Part shown: positions 50,221 through 61,619 of the stretch, one piece after another
How positions within the stretch are numbered: the first letter of the stretch is position 1
Layout of the letters: every line of letters begins with the position of its first letter
NCBI RefSeq assembly: GCF_001039355.2
Contig: NW_019776132.1
Coordinates: 20,923 to 84,922 of the forward strand
DNA: 64,000 nt
DNA from: Lingula anatina
Taxonomy: Eukaryota > Brachiopoda > Lingulata > Lingulida > Lingulidae
Direction: 5' to 3'
Translations under genes and position numbers: made by a program
Notes under the pieces: model-generated
The model's database searches: none
Seen by the model: the letters and a program-made list of their open reading frames with translations, nothing else
Told to the model about the DNA's origin: nothing

Positions 50221-50359
50221 ATATTTAGCGTATGATGTAATTAACTAAAAAGTGTTATATAGCATAACATCTCTTATGTGTGAGTGTGTGAGCGAGTGTC
50301 TGTTTGTTTTTTTTGTATTGTCATGTATTCGTGATGTATTGTGTCAATAAAAGAAAAAA

Positions 50360-50375
50360 AAAGAAGTTGTGTATG
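50360..50375. repeat. Right target-site duplication of the LINE
   Basis: Exact second copy of AAAGAAGTTGTGTATG, directly after the A-rich 3' tail. Confidence 0.85.
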
Positions 50376-50805
50376 TGTAGGTATGTGCTTGCAGAATAAA
50401 ATATGTAATGTATGATCATACACCGAGGGTAATTGCTCATTTCTAAAAATTGAAAAGGAAGATAAAAATACAGGGAGACATTAAAATACATGTCATGTAT
50501 CAAGTAACATGATTTTTTAATTTTTTAAATGCATGGACAAAAAGAAATAGAAGACTGGAAAAGACATACTACAAGTACGTACAGTAAATCAAGATGCTGC
50601 AAGGACTAACACCCTATAGCTTGGATTATGTTTGACAACTGTAAAGTAGACCTTCAGAGATGCATCAGTAATAATACTTATATTTTCCTTTAGACCTATA
50701 GGGTAAATTGACGAGAATCCTGAAAGTTATATTATTGTAATGTATAAATTAGTTGTTTTTCCAAATATCACTCATAATATGTCTATCGATTGCTCTTTGA
50801 TTCAG
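50376..50805. other. Short spacer right of the LINE
   Basis: AT-rich; nothing recognised. Confidence 0.5.
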
Positions 50806-51077
50806 ATACAACAGGCAGGATCTTTCCTGGTCAACCATATTTGAAGACAGCGTTGGTATCAACTTTATCATGTTCCTGGGAACTGATGCTGATGATACCT
50901 GCAACCAATGTTTCCTGTGAAACAACATTGTCACAGCTAAAGCTCCTGAAGACATGCAGGAAATCTAGGCTAAGCCCTTCAGTGCTGAATGACTTGATGG
51001 TAAAACTTCAGTCCCCTGACATATCAGAATTTCAACCTGACAGTGCCATAGACAACTGGATGGTAATTAATACATGA
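50806..51077 (+). pseudogene. hAT-family transposase C-terminal fragment
   Basis: After an acceptor-like TTTGATTCAG the frame reads LMLMIPATNVSCETTLSQLK, then LLKTCRKSRLSPSVLNDLMV. This matches the hAT dimerisation motif (MPATNAxSERxFSxLRxxKTYLRSxMxxxRLNxL). The tail ISEFQPDSAIDNWM resembles ends of hAT-derived ZMYM-like proteins. The rest of the transposase was not found, so it is a 3' fragment or a lone captured exon. Confidence 0.6.
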
Positions 51078-51180
51078 ACGTCTTTCACTGAAACAAAATC
51101 CCACCTTACATGGCTTTAATGTTTAAAATAAATTAAATATGATGTTATATTAAGATAATTTAACTTTATTTTTCATGTTC

Positions 51181-52016
51181 AGCTATAGAAAATAATAGAG
51201 AGTTTTGGCAAGGCCTTCCGTACGATGTATAACATGCGACGTCATCACTTTGTGCGTAGTTTTTCTCAAGGACAAGTCATAAGTCATACGGCACTACGTA
51301 TGAATCGGTGATTACAGGTAGGTAAGAAACGTATCGAATTTAATAGATTTACGCTTATTTCTTTCAAGTTTAACATACTGCAGAGGAATATATAGGGTGT
51401 TAAGATTCCACTGAGTCACTTTTAGACGCTGTCGGTAGAAATACTCTGTGAAAACAGCTGGAAAAACAGCCAGTCAATCAGTCGTCCGTAGTAGTATCAA
51501 ATTCAATTTAAGTTGATTTTTTTTTCATAAACAACAGGATCTGCAGCATCAATTGACGTAAATAACACATTCCATTCAACATCTTAATTATTCATCTATC
51601 TAAAAAGAATCCACAAGCAGCCCCATGTTCGTGTAATCCATATATATAGGCCTATACCCTTATCATTTTATTTATTTGAATTGCAGATAATCATAATATA
51701 ATAGCCTAGCTAATAAAGTCAGGAAAGTCAGTATGTTAGCAAAGAAAAAATCCATAATTTTTACTGATGACATAGACGAGATGTTGCTGAAGGAGGTAAA
51801 CTTCTACAACCCATTTAAAACCCCAGCTCGCTGGACAGAAGTAGCTGAATCTTTGAACTAGCGGCTCCTGGTGGAAAAAAAACGCATACGGAGTGAGACC
51901 TGCCAAAACCACTACTAGCTTTCTCGCGTACGTAAAACGTATTACGTATTGAACTATACGTTACACGTCATACAGAAGGCCTTGCCAAAACTCTCCATTA
52001 TCTATTTTCATAGCTC
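51181..52016. mobile_element. Inverted-repeat DNA element carrying a Myb/SANT-like ORF
   Basis: The arms of about 60 bp share GAGAGTTTTGGCAAGGCCTT, with outer AGCTAT-GAAAATA and inner TGTA-GACGT blocks (left 51181-51245, right 51955-52016 inverted). A 42-codon frame at 51733-51861 reads FTDDIDEMLLKEVNFYNPFK, then PARWTEVAESLN; past the TAG the same frame continues RLLVEKKRIRSETCQN. That is half of a Myb/SANT-like DNA-binding domain of the kind encoded next to Harbinger transposases. No transposase is present and the target duplication is unclear. Confidence 0.6.
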
Positions 52017-52239
52017 TAATGTTTTTTCCCCAGTCTGCCTCTGCAAGGAAGTCTTCATAAGCCAGAAGAAGAAATTGCAAGAGGCAATACCTGAACCAGG
52101 GACAGGCAAACTGAATCACTTTTAAAACCATCAGAAATCAGTTAATCGGACAATGAAGAAGAGCCCCGAGTCAGAGAGCGTGAAGAAGCATCAGGACTTT
52201 CAAGCCTGTGTCCTTTACTCAGACCACATATGCTTCAAT

Positions 52240-53170
52240 TGAGGAATTGAGCTTCTCTTAGGCATTTGACACTGTTTGGAGAAACTCTCTACTCCACAAA
52301 CTCATCCTTTCCAATTTTAGTTCCACATTCATAAATATCATTCATAGCATGCACAGCTTTACCCAATTCGCTATCCATTGCAACAACAAACTAACTAAAC
52401 CTATTAACTCCACTGTAGGTGTGAAACCAGGCTGCGTATTGAGTCCCACCCTTTTCAACCTCATATCAGGTGACCTACCTGATATTTTTGAAGTTAACAC
52501 AGAAAATTATCCCTCCTATCTATATAATAAACCAGTAAGCTGCCTTATGTATACAGATGACCTGGTCCTCATATCAGAAAGTGCCCAAGGACTACAGCAC
52601 TCCCTAAATCAACTTCACAACTACTGGGCCAAAGGGAAAGTAATAATCAATATTGCTAAAACACAGACCATGATCTTGAATAAGGCTGGCCATCTCCTCA
52701 AAACCAACAAATTTAAATAGGCACTAACCCATTAAAAATAACCTCTGAATATTGCTACCTCGGTTTAACTTTTACCCCATCTGGTAAATTCACCAAGGGT
52801 ATGGAAAATCTTTAAAACAATGCACTGAAAGTATTCCTCAAACTAAGAAACCAGTTGTTATCAGCACTCACCAAAACTGCCTGTATATTATTCAAAACAC
52901 TCATAATGCCAATCCTGGGCTATGGGTGCAAAATTTGGTTTCCTTACCTGATAAAGGATCTGACCAAGGAAAAATTACTTAACATTACTTAACCACTGCC
53001 CATCAAATACAAGATTAGTACCAGCAACCAAGTTTCTGCACCACAGCAATTCAACCAAGGGACGACAACTAAAGGCCAAACAAAACTCTCTGGAATCTAG
53101 GCACATCAAAATTTCTCGTTACTGGTTTTTCTGAAGGTTTTATAATACATTTGTTAGGGACAGAAATGAA
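52240..53170 (+). pseudogene. LINE reverse transcriptase fragment
   Basis: In plus orientation: AFDTVWRNSLLHKL directly after a TAG at 52259, then VGVKPGCVLSPTLFNLISGD, catalytic region LMYTDDLVLISESAQGLQHS (Tyr-Thr-Asp-Asp in place of the usual YADD) and YCYLGLTFTPSGKF after a frame change near 52720. Similarity fades by about 53170 amid stops. This matches non-LTR RT of the CR1/L2/RTE-like type and is distinct from the L1/Tx1-type element upstream. Confidence 0.75.
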
Positions 53171-54840
53171 AGAAACTTTTGTTATAAATAAATGTTTTGC
53201 CGACACAGCAGAAATTATATATAGTTATTATTTTCATTTTAATTCCACGATGTTCTTATGTTTATATTAGATTGTGTTAGATGAAAAACTACTAACACAA
53301 CTCAATTATTCATGTGGTCAACTGTATAAAAGGCGATGTCACACGTGCTCTGCGCAGTCATTTATTACTTACTGGCAGAGTGAAGGTATGGTTTGATATT
53401 ACATGTAGCTTGTGTGAAATTTATGTATTTAATATAGTGTAATTTATATTTCACATTATATAGAAGTATTGTGTGTAATTTTCATAAGTTTACATAAGTT
53501 TTTCATAATTAAAATCAGTACTGTAGGCTATGCAATTGTTTATTAAGTGTATGTTGGTATGGGTGTGGCACTTTAATGAATAAAACGTACATGTATTTTT
53601 ACGTTATTAATAAATTACAGTAACAGCTCAGATTGTCATGACCGTCTCTGGGCAGTCAGTTGGCAGCGGAAAAACGAGTATGGATATTGTTTTAGTGTAA
53701 GTGTTTGAAATTAAATAATTAGTCAAGTAAACTTACACGTATATATAAAGATCTCATAAGGTCTCATAAATTAAGTTATTTAGTATATTTAGTTTATTTA
53801 TCTCGATATCTCACTGTATTTTTTTTTTTTTAAATAGTTTTTACCAGTTTCTGTTCAGTTCAATTCTGTTCATACTGCGTGAATAAACAGCAGTCATATA
53901 CAATGATGTTTTTACTCGTGGTCCGCTACAAAATTAAATGAATGACTTGGCCAGCTGACCGAATTTATTTGTATTTTTAAACTGATCTATAAAGTGAATA
54001 CTATTTTCATGAAGGCCATTATGTAAAAATGTTATGCTCCTGTCGAGTCATCTGTTGAATTTGTATTAAAATCATTACTTCATTCAAAGTTGCACAAAAG
54101 AGAGGCAACAGCATTCTCTTGGCTTTGGTCAAGGATATCCTCAACCATTTTTGGTTTGAGTAAAAAGGCTTACTTATATGCTGACTTTGTGGGAAGATTT
54201 CCAGTTTATTCAGTAAAGTTGTTCACATGTAAATCAAAGCAGCTTTTAATAGCATACTTTCTGCTAGATCTTTTGACTACAAAAAAAATGTATGCCTTTA
54301 AAAGCTCTGATGTAATTTCTTTTAAAAGGTATTTGCCATACATTTAACCAAACCTTCAGTGCTAGCACCTAAATCAGCTTATTAACTTTGACGACAGTAT
54401 GCATTTGTCACAAACAGTATGTTTTACAGTATCCTGTCAACACTACTTTTTATACTATGTATATTTTGTATCTGTTGGGTATTTTAAATCATTTTGAAAT
54501 ATGCAATTTTTTATAGTGCATTTGGAGAGGCATATTGCACCACATCACCAATCAGTAGGAGTGGATAATTGCTGATGGTGGATCTAACCCCTGCCTTCAC
54601 AGGCCTCTAAATAAGGAAGACCGTGAAAAACAGTTGCTGTCACCCAGAGAATATGTCCACATTAACCCCACAGTAACCACACATACGCAGTTCTCTCTTG
54701 AAGGTCCCTAGGGCCGATTACCGCACATATGCAGTTATAGCTTTTCGTGCTTGTTATGTCACCTATTGTTACCTGACATTCAAAGAAAATGCTTTAAAAG
54801 CACCTGGTTGTATGTTGTCTGTCAGCTCAGTCATAATTGT
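53171..54840. other. Spacer, no gene recognised
   Basis: AT-rich with short frames lacking motifs. A 'GCAGTCAtTTATTACTTACTGGCAGAGT' type region at 53354-53386 and a 'GGGCAGTCAGTTGGCAGCGG' at about 53650 look vaguely repetitive but could not be assigned. Confidence 0.4.
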
Positions 54841-54844
54841 TCCT

Positions 54845-55850
54845 TTTTAGAGGATGACGAAGACATACAGCTAGCTAGATCAGTATGTCGGAGAGATGGC
54901 TCTGATACAGAGCCTGAAATAGACACCACTCCCCTCTCTGACAATGTCAAATGTGAGGTACATGTAGAGGCTGGTGAACAGGAAGCGTGGAGTGAGGATA
55001 TTGCTAACAGAAAGGATGCTAACATTGGATTTAGAGAGAAACCTGGCCTGTCCCCAGATGCTATTGACCAAGAAAATGTGCAGTCAGTTATGCCTGGTAC
55101 ACTTATTAGCTCATTTTTTACCAACACCCTTCTGCTGCTGATATGTACTCAGACCAACCTGTATACCACACAGGAGAGAACAAGAGCAACTAATTTTAGA
55201 TGAACTAAAAGCCTGGCTTGGCATGATTTTTGCTATGGGACTTGTCGTGAAAACCAACATCAAAGACTGCTGGACTAAGTTAATTTCTTCACCTGGATTT
55301 GGAAAAATCATGTCCCGTGATAGATTCTTTGCTATCCTAAGTTACATTCATTTTGCGGATAATGACACTACCATATCAGACAAAAACAATCCGGATTATA
55401 CAAACTTTATAAAATACGTTCAATTTTAGACTATGTGGAGAAAAAGATACGAACAGTATACTCTCCAGAAAGGGAAATTTCTATCGACGAATCTATGATT
55501 GCATGTAAGTCACGCTTTGGATTCAGACAATTTATGAAAGACAAGCCAATCAGATGGGGTATGAAAGTTTTCATGCTTTCAGAGTCTGTTTCTGGATATA
55601 TACTAAACATGCAAGTGGAAAGAATAAAGAAGGAAGTGAACTGGGATCGAGCTACCCATGATGTGGTGATGTGGTAATGTCCCTGACAGCACCTTTCCTA
55701 GATAAAGGACATCATGTTTACATGGACAATTACTACACTAGCATACCTGCCTTTCAATCTCTTTTGTAAAGATCTACCCTTGCCTGTGGGACAGTGAGAC
55801 CCAACAAAAAGGTTTACCAAACACTACAAGTACTAAATCCAATGACGTGA
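54845..55850 (+). pseudogene. piggyBac transposase (PGBD-like), broken copy 1
   Basis: An acidic N-terminal region (EDDEDIQLARSVCRRDGSD) leads to QTNLYTTQE. After a frameshift at about 55170 come DELKAWLGMIFAMGLV, CWTKLISSPGFGKIMSRDRF and ILSYIHFAD. After another break comes YVEKKIRTVYSPEREISIDE, ACKSRFGFRQF, MKVFMLSESVSGYILNM and, past a stop near 55676, KGHHVYMDNYYTS with CGTVRPNKK. The Asp of ISIDES and of YMDNYY fit the DDD catalytic set of piggyBac transposases, which cut and paste at TTAA. Stops and frameshifts inactivate it; the Cys-rich C-terminus is missing. Confidence 0.85.
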
Positions 55851-55888
55851 AATAAATGAACAGAAGAGATGCCATACATACATATATA

Positions 55889-56988
55889 CAGTTTTGTGCA
55901 GAGAAGGTGACATTACGGATACGCTTACTCCAAAAACGATTAAGTTGTCTTACGTACGCCCCTTAAGAGGACAAAAGAATTGTGTGAAAATCCGTAGGCT
56001 AAAGGACAATGCCGACTTACGTACATCTTACTCACATCTTACGTACATCTTACACACATGCAGCGATGAGTAAAAAGGGGTGGGCTTATGCAAATAGGGT
56101 GACAGCGGGGTGTTTCTCGCGTTACGGCAACACAATCATGTTTGAAAAGAGGCGTGATATATGATCTTGCTTAATTGTGGGCTATTAAATCGTCCTCTGT
56201 TACGCTGCGACACGACCCTTTGCCCTGGTTAGAATAGGAAGTTTAAGAGTAATTCACATAGATTTACTGATTTCTGGTAAATGATACCTTTGTCAACGAG
56301 TCGGTGATATGTCACGGTATTGTGGTCTATAATAGTGCAGGTCCAGTTTCCAGCTAACTGTGATGCAACCCAGGCATTACNACGTCCTAGCTGGACGCTA
56401 GTAACCTGAAAACCGTGCATCCAAAACGTAGTAGGGACCTTGGCTTAGGGTTATGGATCCTTTATTTTCAACATTCAGAATCAACAACACATGGGAAATT
56501 TGAAATTTACAACACAATTAACAGCAAAAAAATAAGTAACTATGTGCTATATACGCAGCAAAAACGTCTATTGAAACCATTTTAGGAGTAATATTTTATA
56601 TTGTAACTGAGCCTTGAGAACCAAGACATCGTTAAGAAAGAAAATACTATCTAAAATACTATCTAAAGGACGAATACCATGAAAGCGTGCCCCATATAGA
56701 TGAACAATGATTGTGTGCAGTCGGGCAGATAATCAGATAAGCGGCTGGCACTTGGGAGATGACAATTAACGCTGTCGCTCAGCAGCATCAGTAGAGGGAG
56801 AGGTGGCAATTAAGGCTGTCACTCATCACCTCAAACGAGGCCAACTCGACTTACTTCCCGTAACCCAGCTGACTTACGATAAGCATTGTGGCCTATTGTG
56901 TTTACCCTGTAATTATGTTAAATGTGCGATACGTAAGATTAGGGTCGTTTATCCGTATCCGTAATGTCATCTTCTCTGCACAAAACTG
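55889..56988. mobile_element. TA-flanked inverted-repeat element (Tc1/mariner-like, non-autonomous)
   Basis: The left end CAGTTTTGTGCAGAGAAGGT, then GACATTACGGATACG, is inverted at the right end with one mismatch (35 bp). TA, within a longer TATATA, flanks both sides. CAGT termini with TA duplication fit Tc1/mariner. The 1,100-bp interior holds repeated 'acttacgtacatcttac' strings and a 63-codon minus-strand frame (56420-56229) that I do not recognise; no transposase motif is seen. It inserted just past, or into, piggyBac copy 1. Confidence 0.7.
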
Positions 56989-56990
56989 TA

Positions 56991-58333
56991 TATATCACAT
57001 TTTTAACTGTTTCATGCATACCGACCCCCCCCCCATTACAACCTACTTATCATGCCCTATAGTCCTTTAAAGGGGGCTTTGTGATCAAGTACTCATCACT
57101 CTTACACACCAGCAATTAATATAATAAGGGAGAGAAGAGACATTTTATTTAAGAACTATTTTGCAAAAATCAAGAATTTTATTAAGTAACACCATATGTT
57201 TAAAGAAAAGAATCCAAGAAATCTCAGGGTCAGCAACAAATTTTTAATACTAAGAGTGAAAACAGAGCGTTTAAAATCATATAATGCACAGTCTTTTAAA
57301 TTTCATGTAAAATACTGCTCTAAATTGTCTTATAAGTCTTGTTTTAAAGCTTTGGTCTTATAGTTTATAATTTTTAGTTATATTTAAATACCCCTTTGAT
57401 TTTATTTATGATAAATTGTAAAACTTCAACCTTTGGGTTGTGATTCTAGCAAATAAAATTATTAAATTATTATTATTAAATTAAACTCACTCACACACAC
57501 ATAGCTGGGAGGGCTAAAATCTCTGCTTAAGGAGTAACAAAAAATATTCTTCTTTTCCAGACCATGAACCATCTTCTTGGATTGGATTATTTAGAAAATT
57601 TTATAGCTAAAAACTCAGCCTTTTGTGGTAATATAACCTTTTTATGTAATTTTTGATCACCTTCACTTATTATTGTATTATCATAATCTTAAACTTACTC
57701 GTGTTCACGATGACATGATGAAATGAAATATATATTGTATTGTTTGTTGTATAGCATTTCCAGATGCCACAGAACTTACAATAAAAAGTGGCCAATAGAC
57801 TAAAACGTATGGAATGATGTAGACCAGCTTTAGCAGTGCATGACCAGTTTAAAGATGTAGTGTTTACAGGTTTGTCCAAAAATTAGTTAACTGAGTCCTT
57901 AACTGGGTCTATGTTACCATGAATATTGTCACATTAAAGCATGATTACCAATATAATCTTAATTTCATGCTCTTTCATAAGATGCTATTCCAAGAAATAT
58001 AATGCAATATTAAGGGCTTATTTATTAAATCATCATTAGCAGTAGTTTCTCTTTGAATCATGCTTAATATTAAAATTACAAACAAAAAATGCAGTTTGTG
58101 CAGAGGTTAATAATAGTATTTTGCGAATGTGTTCAACACATATAGTGCACTAACTAGTTTAAATCTGTTTCAGATGAATGCACCATTCAGATGGAGGCAT
58201 GTTGGAAGATAGTTTTCCGGAAGGTATTATATGATACAAACAGAGAAGAAATTGGTCAACCTGCACTACTGAGACCAAAGGCCAAACATCCCTAAAAAAT
58301 TGCAGGTGGGCAGGTATGGCTCATGTGTTATAC
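56991..58333. other. Spacer
   Basis: AT-rich. It contains the retroelement-like tail at 57417-57460 shared with 8084-8126, and a C-run at 57027-57035. No gene was recognised. Confidence 0.45.
57417..57460 (+). repeat. LINE/SINE-like 3' tail motif, second copy
   Basis: AACTTCAACCTTTGGGTTG then AAATAAAATT; compare 8084-8126. Confidence 0.35.
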
Positions 58334-58484
58334 TTAAAGGGATAATAACTCTTTGTTTTGGCCAAAAAATTAATTTTCCTGGAGTAAACAAGAATTTTCC
58401 CATACTTACCTATGGTTAATGAATCCATTTTTACATTCAAAGTTAGTCCCTGTTTTTTTTTCTATAAAGTTTTTTTTTTTAATC

Positions 58485-58550
58485 TCCGTTGATGGCTATA
58501 CTCTGTTATAATCTCTTAAGAGATTAGAATAGAGTATAGCCATCAACAGA
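58485..58550. repeat. Large hairpin inside the TTAA element
   Basis: A 33-bp arm pairs with its neighbour around the centre ATCTCTTAAGAGAT, with few mismatches; the arms include GATGGCTATACTCT and its complement. As RNA or single-stranded DNA it would form a long stem with essentially no loop. Confidence 0.85.
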
Positions 58551-59269
58551 GTTCAAGTGGTCTAAAGACAAGCTCAGATATCAGAAGAATATGGTAAAGT
58601 CTTGAAAATTTCGTCGTTCTTGAAAATTTCGTTGACAGACAATTTTCCACCGACATAATTTTTTTCCCTTTGAAAACTTCGTCGACCTTGAAAATGAGGT
58701 ACTCAATAATTTTTAAAAAGTTCGTCACCAAATATGGCCGCGTTGTCCAGCTCAAACATGAAGGTAATGCGTCAGTTGATTCAAGACAACGATACGATCA
58801 GGATATCATTGCCGATAACACTCTCAATGGGAGATAGGAACAATAGTGCGCCCCTGCGAGCGGTTACTCACAATATAGATGGTTTAGATGTGAATTCCCG
58901 TTCTCAATTGCGGGAACGTCGGCCTTTTGTCTTTAGTTGCATTACTATTACCTGGCTTAAGGTGCGTTATCAAGCCGGCAAATAGAAGTCACAGGCCGCG
59001 GCTTTGCCATTTGTAACGCCGTTATTGCAATCGGGGGCTGTCCTAAATGAGGAAGACACAATGAAAAAATCAAGATATTATCTCGAAGTGAAATGTACCC
59101 GCCACTTCTATTCATGTCCATTGTGCAATTTTGGACCATTTAACGATTACCTGGCTCGTACGTGGAGATCGTTTGCAATGCGAATGGGACGAGATGGCAA
59201 TTTTCATATCTTCAGCGGAGAAGATAATTTTCATATTTGTAGCGGACTCCGTTCGCATAAGATCATCAG

Positions 59270-60170
59270 CGGGAGATCGTTTGCGCTTCGAGAGAGACGA
59301 AAAGGCAATCTTCATATCTTCAGCGGGAGATCGTTCGCGATGTAAGCGAGAATAAAAGGCACTTTTCATATTTGTTCAAGGGAACTTCGTTCGTGGAAGA
59401 TCGTCAGCAGGAGATCATTATTTTAAACCCCCCCTCCCCCTTTGAATTTTATAAATAATATATATTTTTCATTTTATCTTTAACCCCCCCTTCCCCCGCT
59501 CACGGCATATCTTCAGTGGAGAATCGTTCGCGTAATATCGTCAAGACTTTGTTCGCGTAAGATCGTCAGAGGGAGATCGTTCGCGATCCGAGCGAGACGA
59601 AAAGGCAATTTTCATATCATCATCGGGAGATCGTTCGCGATGTAAGCAATAATAAAATGCAGTTTTCATATTTGTTCAAGGAACTTAGTTTGCGAACGAT
59701 CGTCAGCGGGAGATCATTATTTTAACCCCGCCTCCCCATTTGAATATTATAAATAATATGTATATTTAGTTTTATCTTTAACCCCCCTTCCCCGCTCACG
59801 GCATATCTTTGGCGGAGAATCGTTTGCGTACTATCGTCAGGACTTTGTTCGCGTAAAATCGTCAAGAGAGATCGTTCGCAATCCGAGCGAGACGAAAAGG
59901 CAATTTTCATATCATCATCGGGAGATCGTCCGCGATGTTAGCAAGAATGAAATGCAATTTTCATATTAGTTCAAGGGATTTAGGGAACTTCGTTCGCGGA
60001 AGATTGTCGGCGGGAGATCGTTCGCGATCCTTGCTAGACGAAAAGGCAATTTTCACATCTTCATCGGGAGATTGTTCGCGATGTAAGCAATAATAAAATG
60101 CAGTTTTCGTATTAGTTCAAGGAACTTAAATTGCGGAAGATCGTCAGCGGGAGATCATTATTTTAACTCC
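59270..60170. repeat. Satellite of about 300-bp units with GGGAGATCGTTCGCGAT subrepeats
   Basis: The landmark CGGGAGATCGTTCGCGATGT recurs at 59323, 59623, 59919 (one change) and 60064 (one change), giving spacings of 300, 296 and 145. Each full unit holds GACGAAAAGGCAATTTTCAT, a 'TGTTCAAGGAACTT' block, AGATCGTCAGCGGGAGATCA and a T-rich/CCCCCC tract. GATCGT-CGCG strings recur in both orientations within a unit, so it is CpG- and GATC-rich in AT-rich DNA. Confidence 0.88.
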
Positions 60171-60779
60171 CTGTAAATTTTTAGGAAGTTACTGATGGTG
60201 ATTTTAGAAGGCCTGACACTCAATCCTGGGAAAAGCCCTGCATGCAACAAACGTTCCCAAGTGCGTAATTTTTTTAACATGTCGCGTCCAGGTTATGATG
60301 CAAGGTTGCAATTAGGCTTATCTTGATCCTTCTCTATCAGGAGGTATGTTTCTTACCGAGAAAATAATTCTCAACATGTTTTCGGGTACAGTAAGTTAAA
60401 TATAACTTAATCGAGATGCACTAATAAACAGATTATTATTTACCACCAGAAAATGACTAAGGAAGTAGTAATAAATATCCCACCATATAGGAAGGTCAAA
60501 GATAAAAGTCGCTAAGGATAAAAGCCCAAAGGCCGGATTTTTGAAAATTTTGTCATACCCAGGAGTCGGGGAGAGGTAATTTTGAAAAATTAGTCGGATT
60601 TACACAATTAAAAATATTAATTAATTTTTAAGTGACGAAATTTTCAAGACTTTACCGTAGCAACAGCTGCTATAACTGCCGTTTTTGTGGTAAAACAGAA
60701 TATATCATATTTCTATGAGTTGTTCACAATGTTTTTATTGTGAAATATAAATCTTTACAAAGAGTTATTATCCCTTTAA

Positions 60780-61600
60780 AATGAACTGACATTCTTATTT
60801 TACATATAATTTCCCTTGATGCCATTGTCAAACTTAACTGGATATGATAATAGGTTGAAGAAATAGTCAATAGTGTTTGAATATATTTGAATTGTCACTT
60901 TTGCTAGTCAACAGTGATATTTAAAAACACATTTTAAACAATTCATAGCCTCAGTCAGATATTTATTCACATGGGTTGCGATAGAGTAATTACCTGGTTT
61001 ATGTGCTTTCACAAGATAGTACACAAAGAAATCATTTTAAATCATATAAAATAGGATTTTTTAAGGGATTTCTAAAAGGGGTACTTGTAACCAAACTGGC
61101 GATTTATATATATAAATAAATGCAGACTTTTAGATATTTTGAAAAACTTCTATGATTCCTGAATGAAACACTCGCTAGAGGTCACCTTTTTTTTCCAGGA
61201 CAATGCCCCCAACCACACGAGCTGCGTGACCAAAGAATTGTCGGCAGAGAATGGTGCAAATTGGACAAAGATACCCCCCCCCCCCACCAGAAAGACTTGA
61301 CCCAAATGAGCTTCCCTGGGCTGAAATGAAACATTAACTAAGAAAACATACCAAGCACAAAAGAAAGGAAGAGTTGGCTGCTGGTCTCAGAAGATTTTGG
61401 AGAACTATAAACCATGAGAAGTATAAGAGGTACATTGGGCACCTCAGGAAAGTCATGCCAGTGGTGGCTGAACACCAAGGACAGGTTTCTGGCTACAAGT
61501 TAGGATAAATTTATTGTTATGGTTCAACATATACAATTATTCAGTGAAAATTAACTTGATCTGTTGATAAAATAATTTAATAAAATAAACAAAATCTAAT
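60780..61600. other. Spacer before piggyBac copy 2
   Basis: AT-rich. Frames around 61200-61500 (for example NHEKYKRYIGHLRKVM-like) look like decayed transposase coding sequence but carry stops and could not be assigned. Confidence 0.35.
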
Positions 61601-61619
61601 ACTCATTAAAACGCTTGGG

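Larger units (their letters stand above)
44810..50359 (+). mobile_element. Near full-length L1/Tx1-type LINE with 5' inversion (twin-primed)
   Basis: The right part (47441-50359, plus) encodes the reverse transcriptase and the ORF2 C-terminus and ends in an A-rich tail (AATAAAAGAAAAAAA). The left part (47440-44810, minus) encodes ORF1 and the endonuclease and runs to ...ISYASYQKKKK. Laid end to end the two parts make one continuous element, overlapping by GAAAAAGT, with no visible loss at the inversion point. A 16-bp target duplication flanks the whole. Premature stops and frameshifts in both ORF2 parts show it cannot move. Confidence 0.88.
58338..60775. mobile_element. 2.4-kb TTAA-flanked element with internal satellite
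   Basis: TTAA at 58334-58337 and 60776-60779 flanks a perfect 18-bp terminal inverted repeat AGGGATAATAACTCTTTG. A subterminal inverted block, GGTAAAGTCTTGAAAATTTC, occurs at about 58591 and inverted near 60637-60656. The left arm goes on to AATTTTCCTGGAGT, shared with the small MITE at 9101. TTAA duplication points to piggyBac or Kolobok; no transposase is present. A frame at 58734-58985 and another at 59004-59345 (with CPLCNFGPF) are of unknown meaning. The core is a tandem satellite. Confidence 0.8.

Noticed and set aside
44810-50359. Two separate LINE insertions in opposite orientation
   Set aside because: Only one pair of target duplications is seen, the halves are complementary in content, and they share an 8-bp overlap, so one twin-primed event explains it better.
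59004-59345. Protein with CPLC motif in the TTAA element
   Set aside because: The second half is translation of the satellite (repeated IFSGRSFA), and the single C-x2-C is too little to support a gene; kept only as a note in the element entry.
59270-60170. CRISPR-like array
   Set aside because: The repeats are about 300 bp apart with internal subrepeats, not short repeats with unique spacers, and the genome is eukaryotic.
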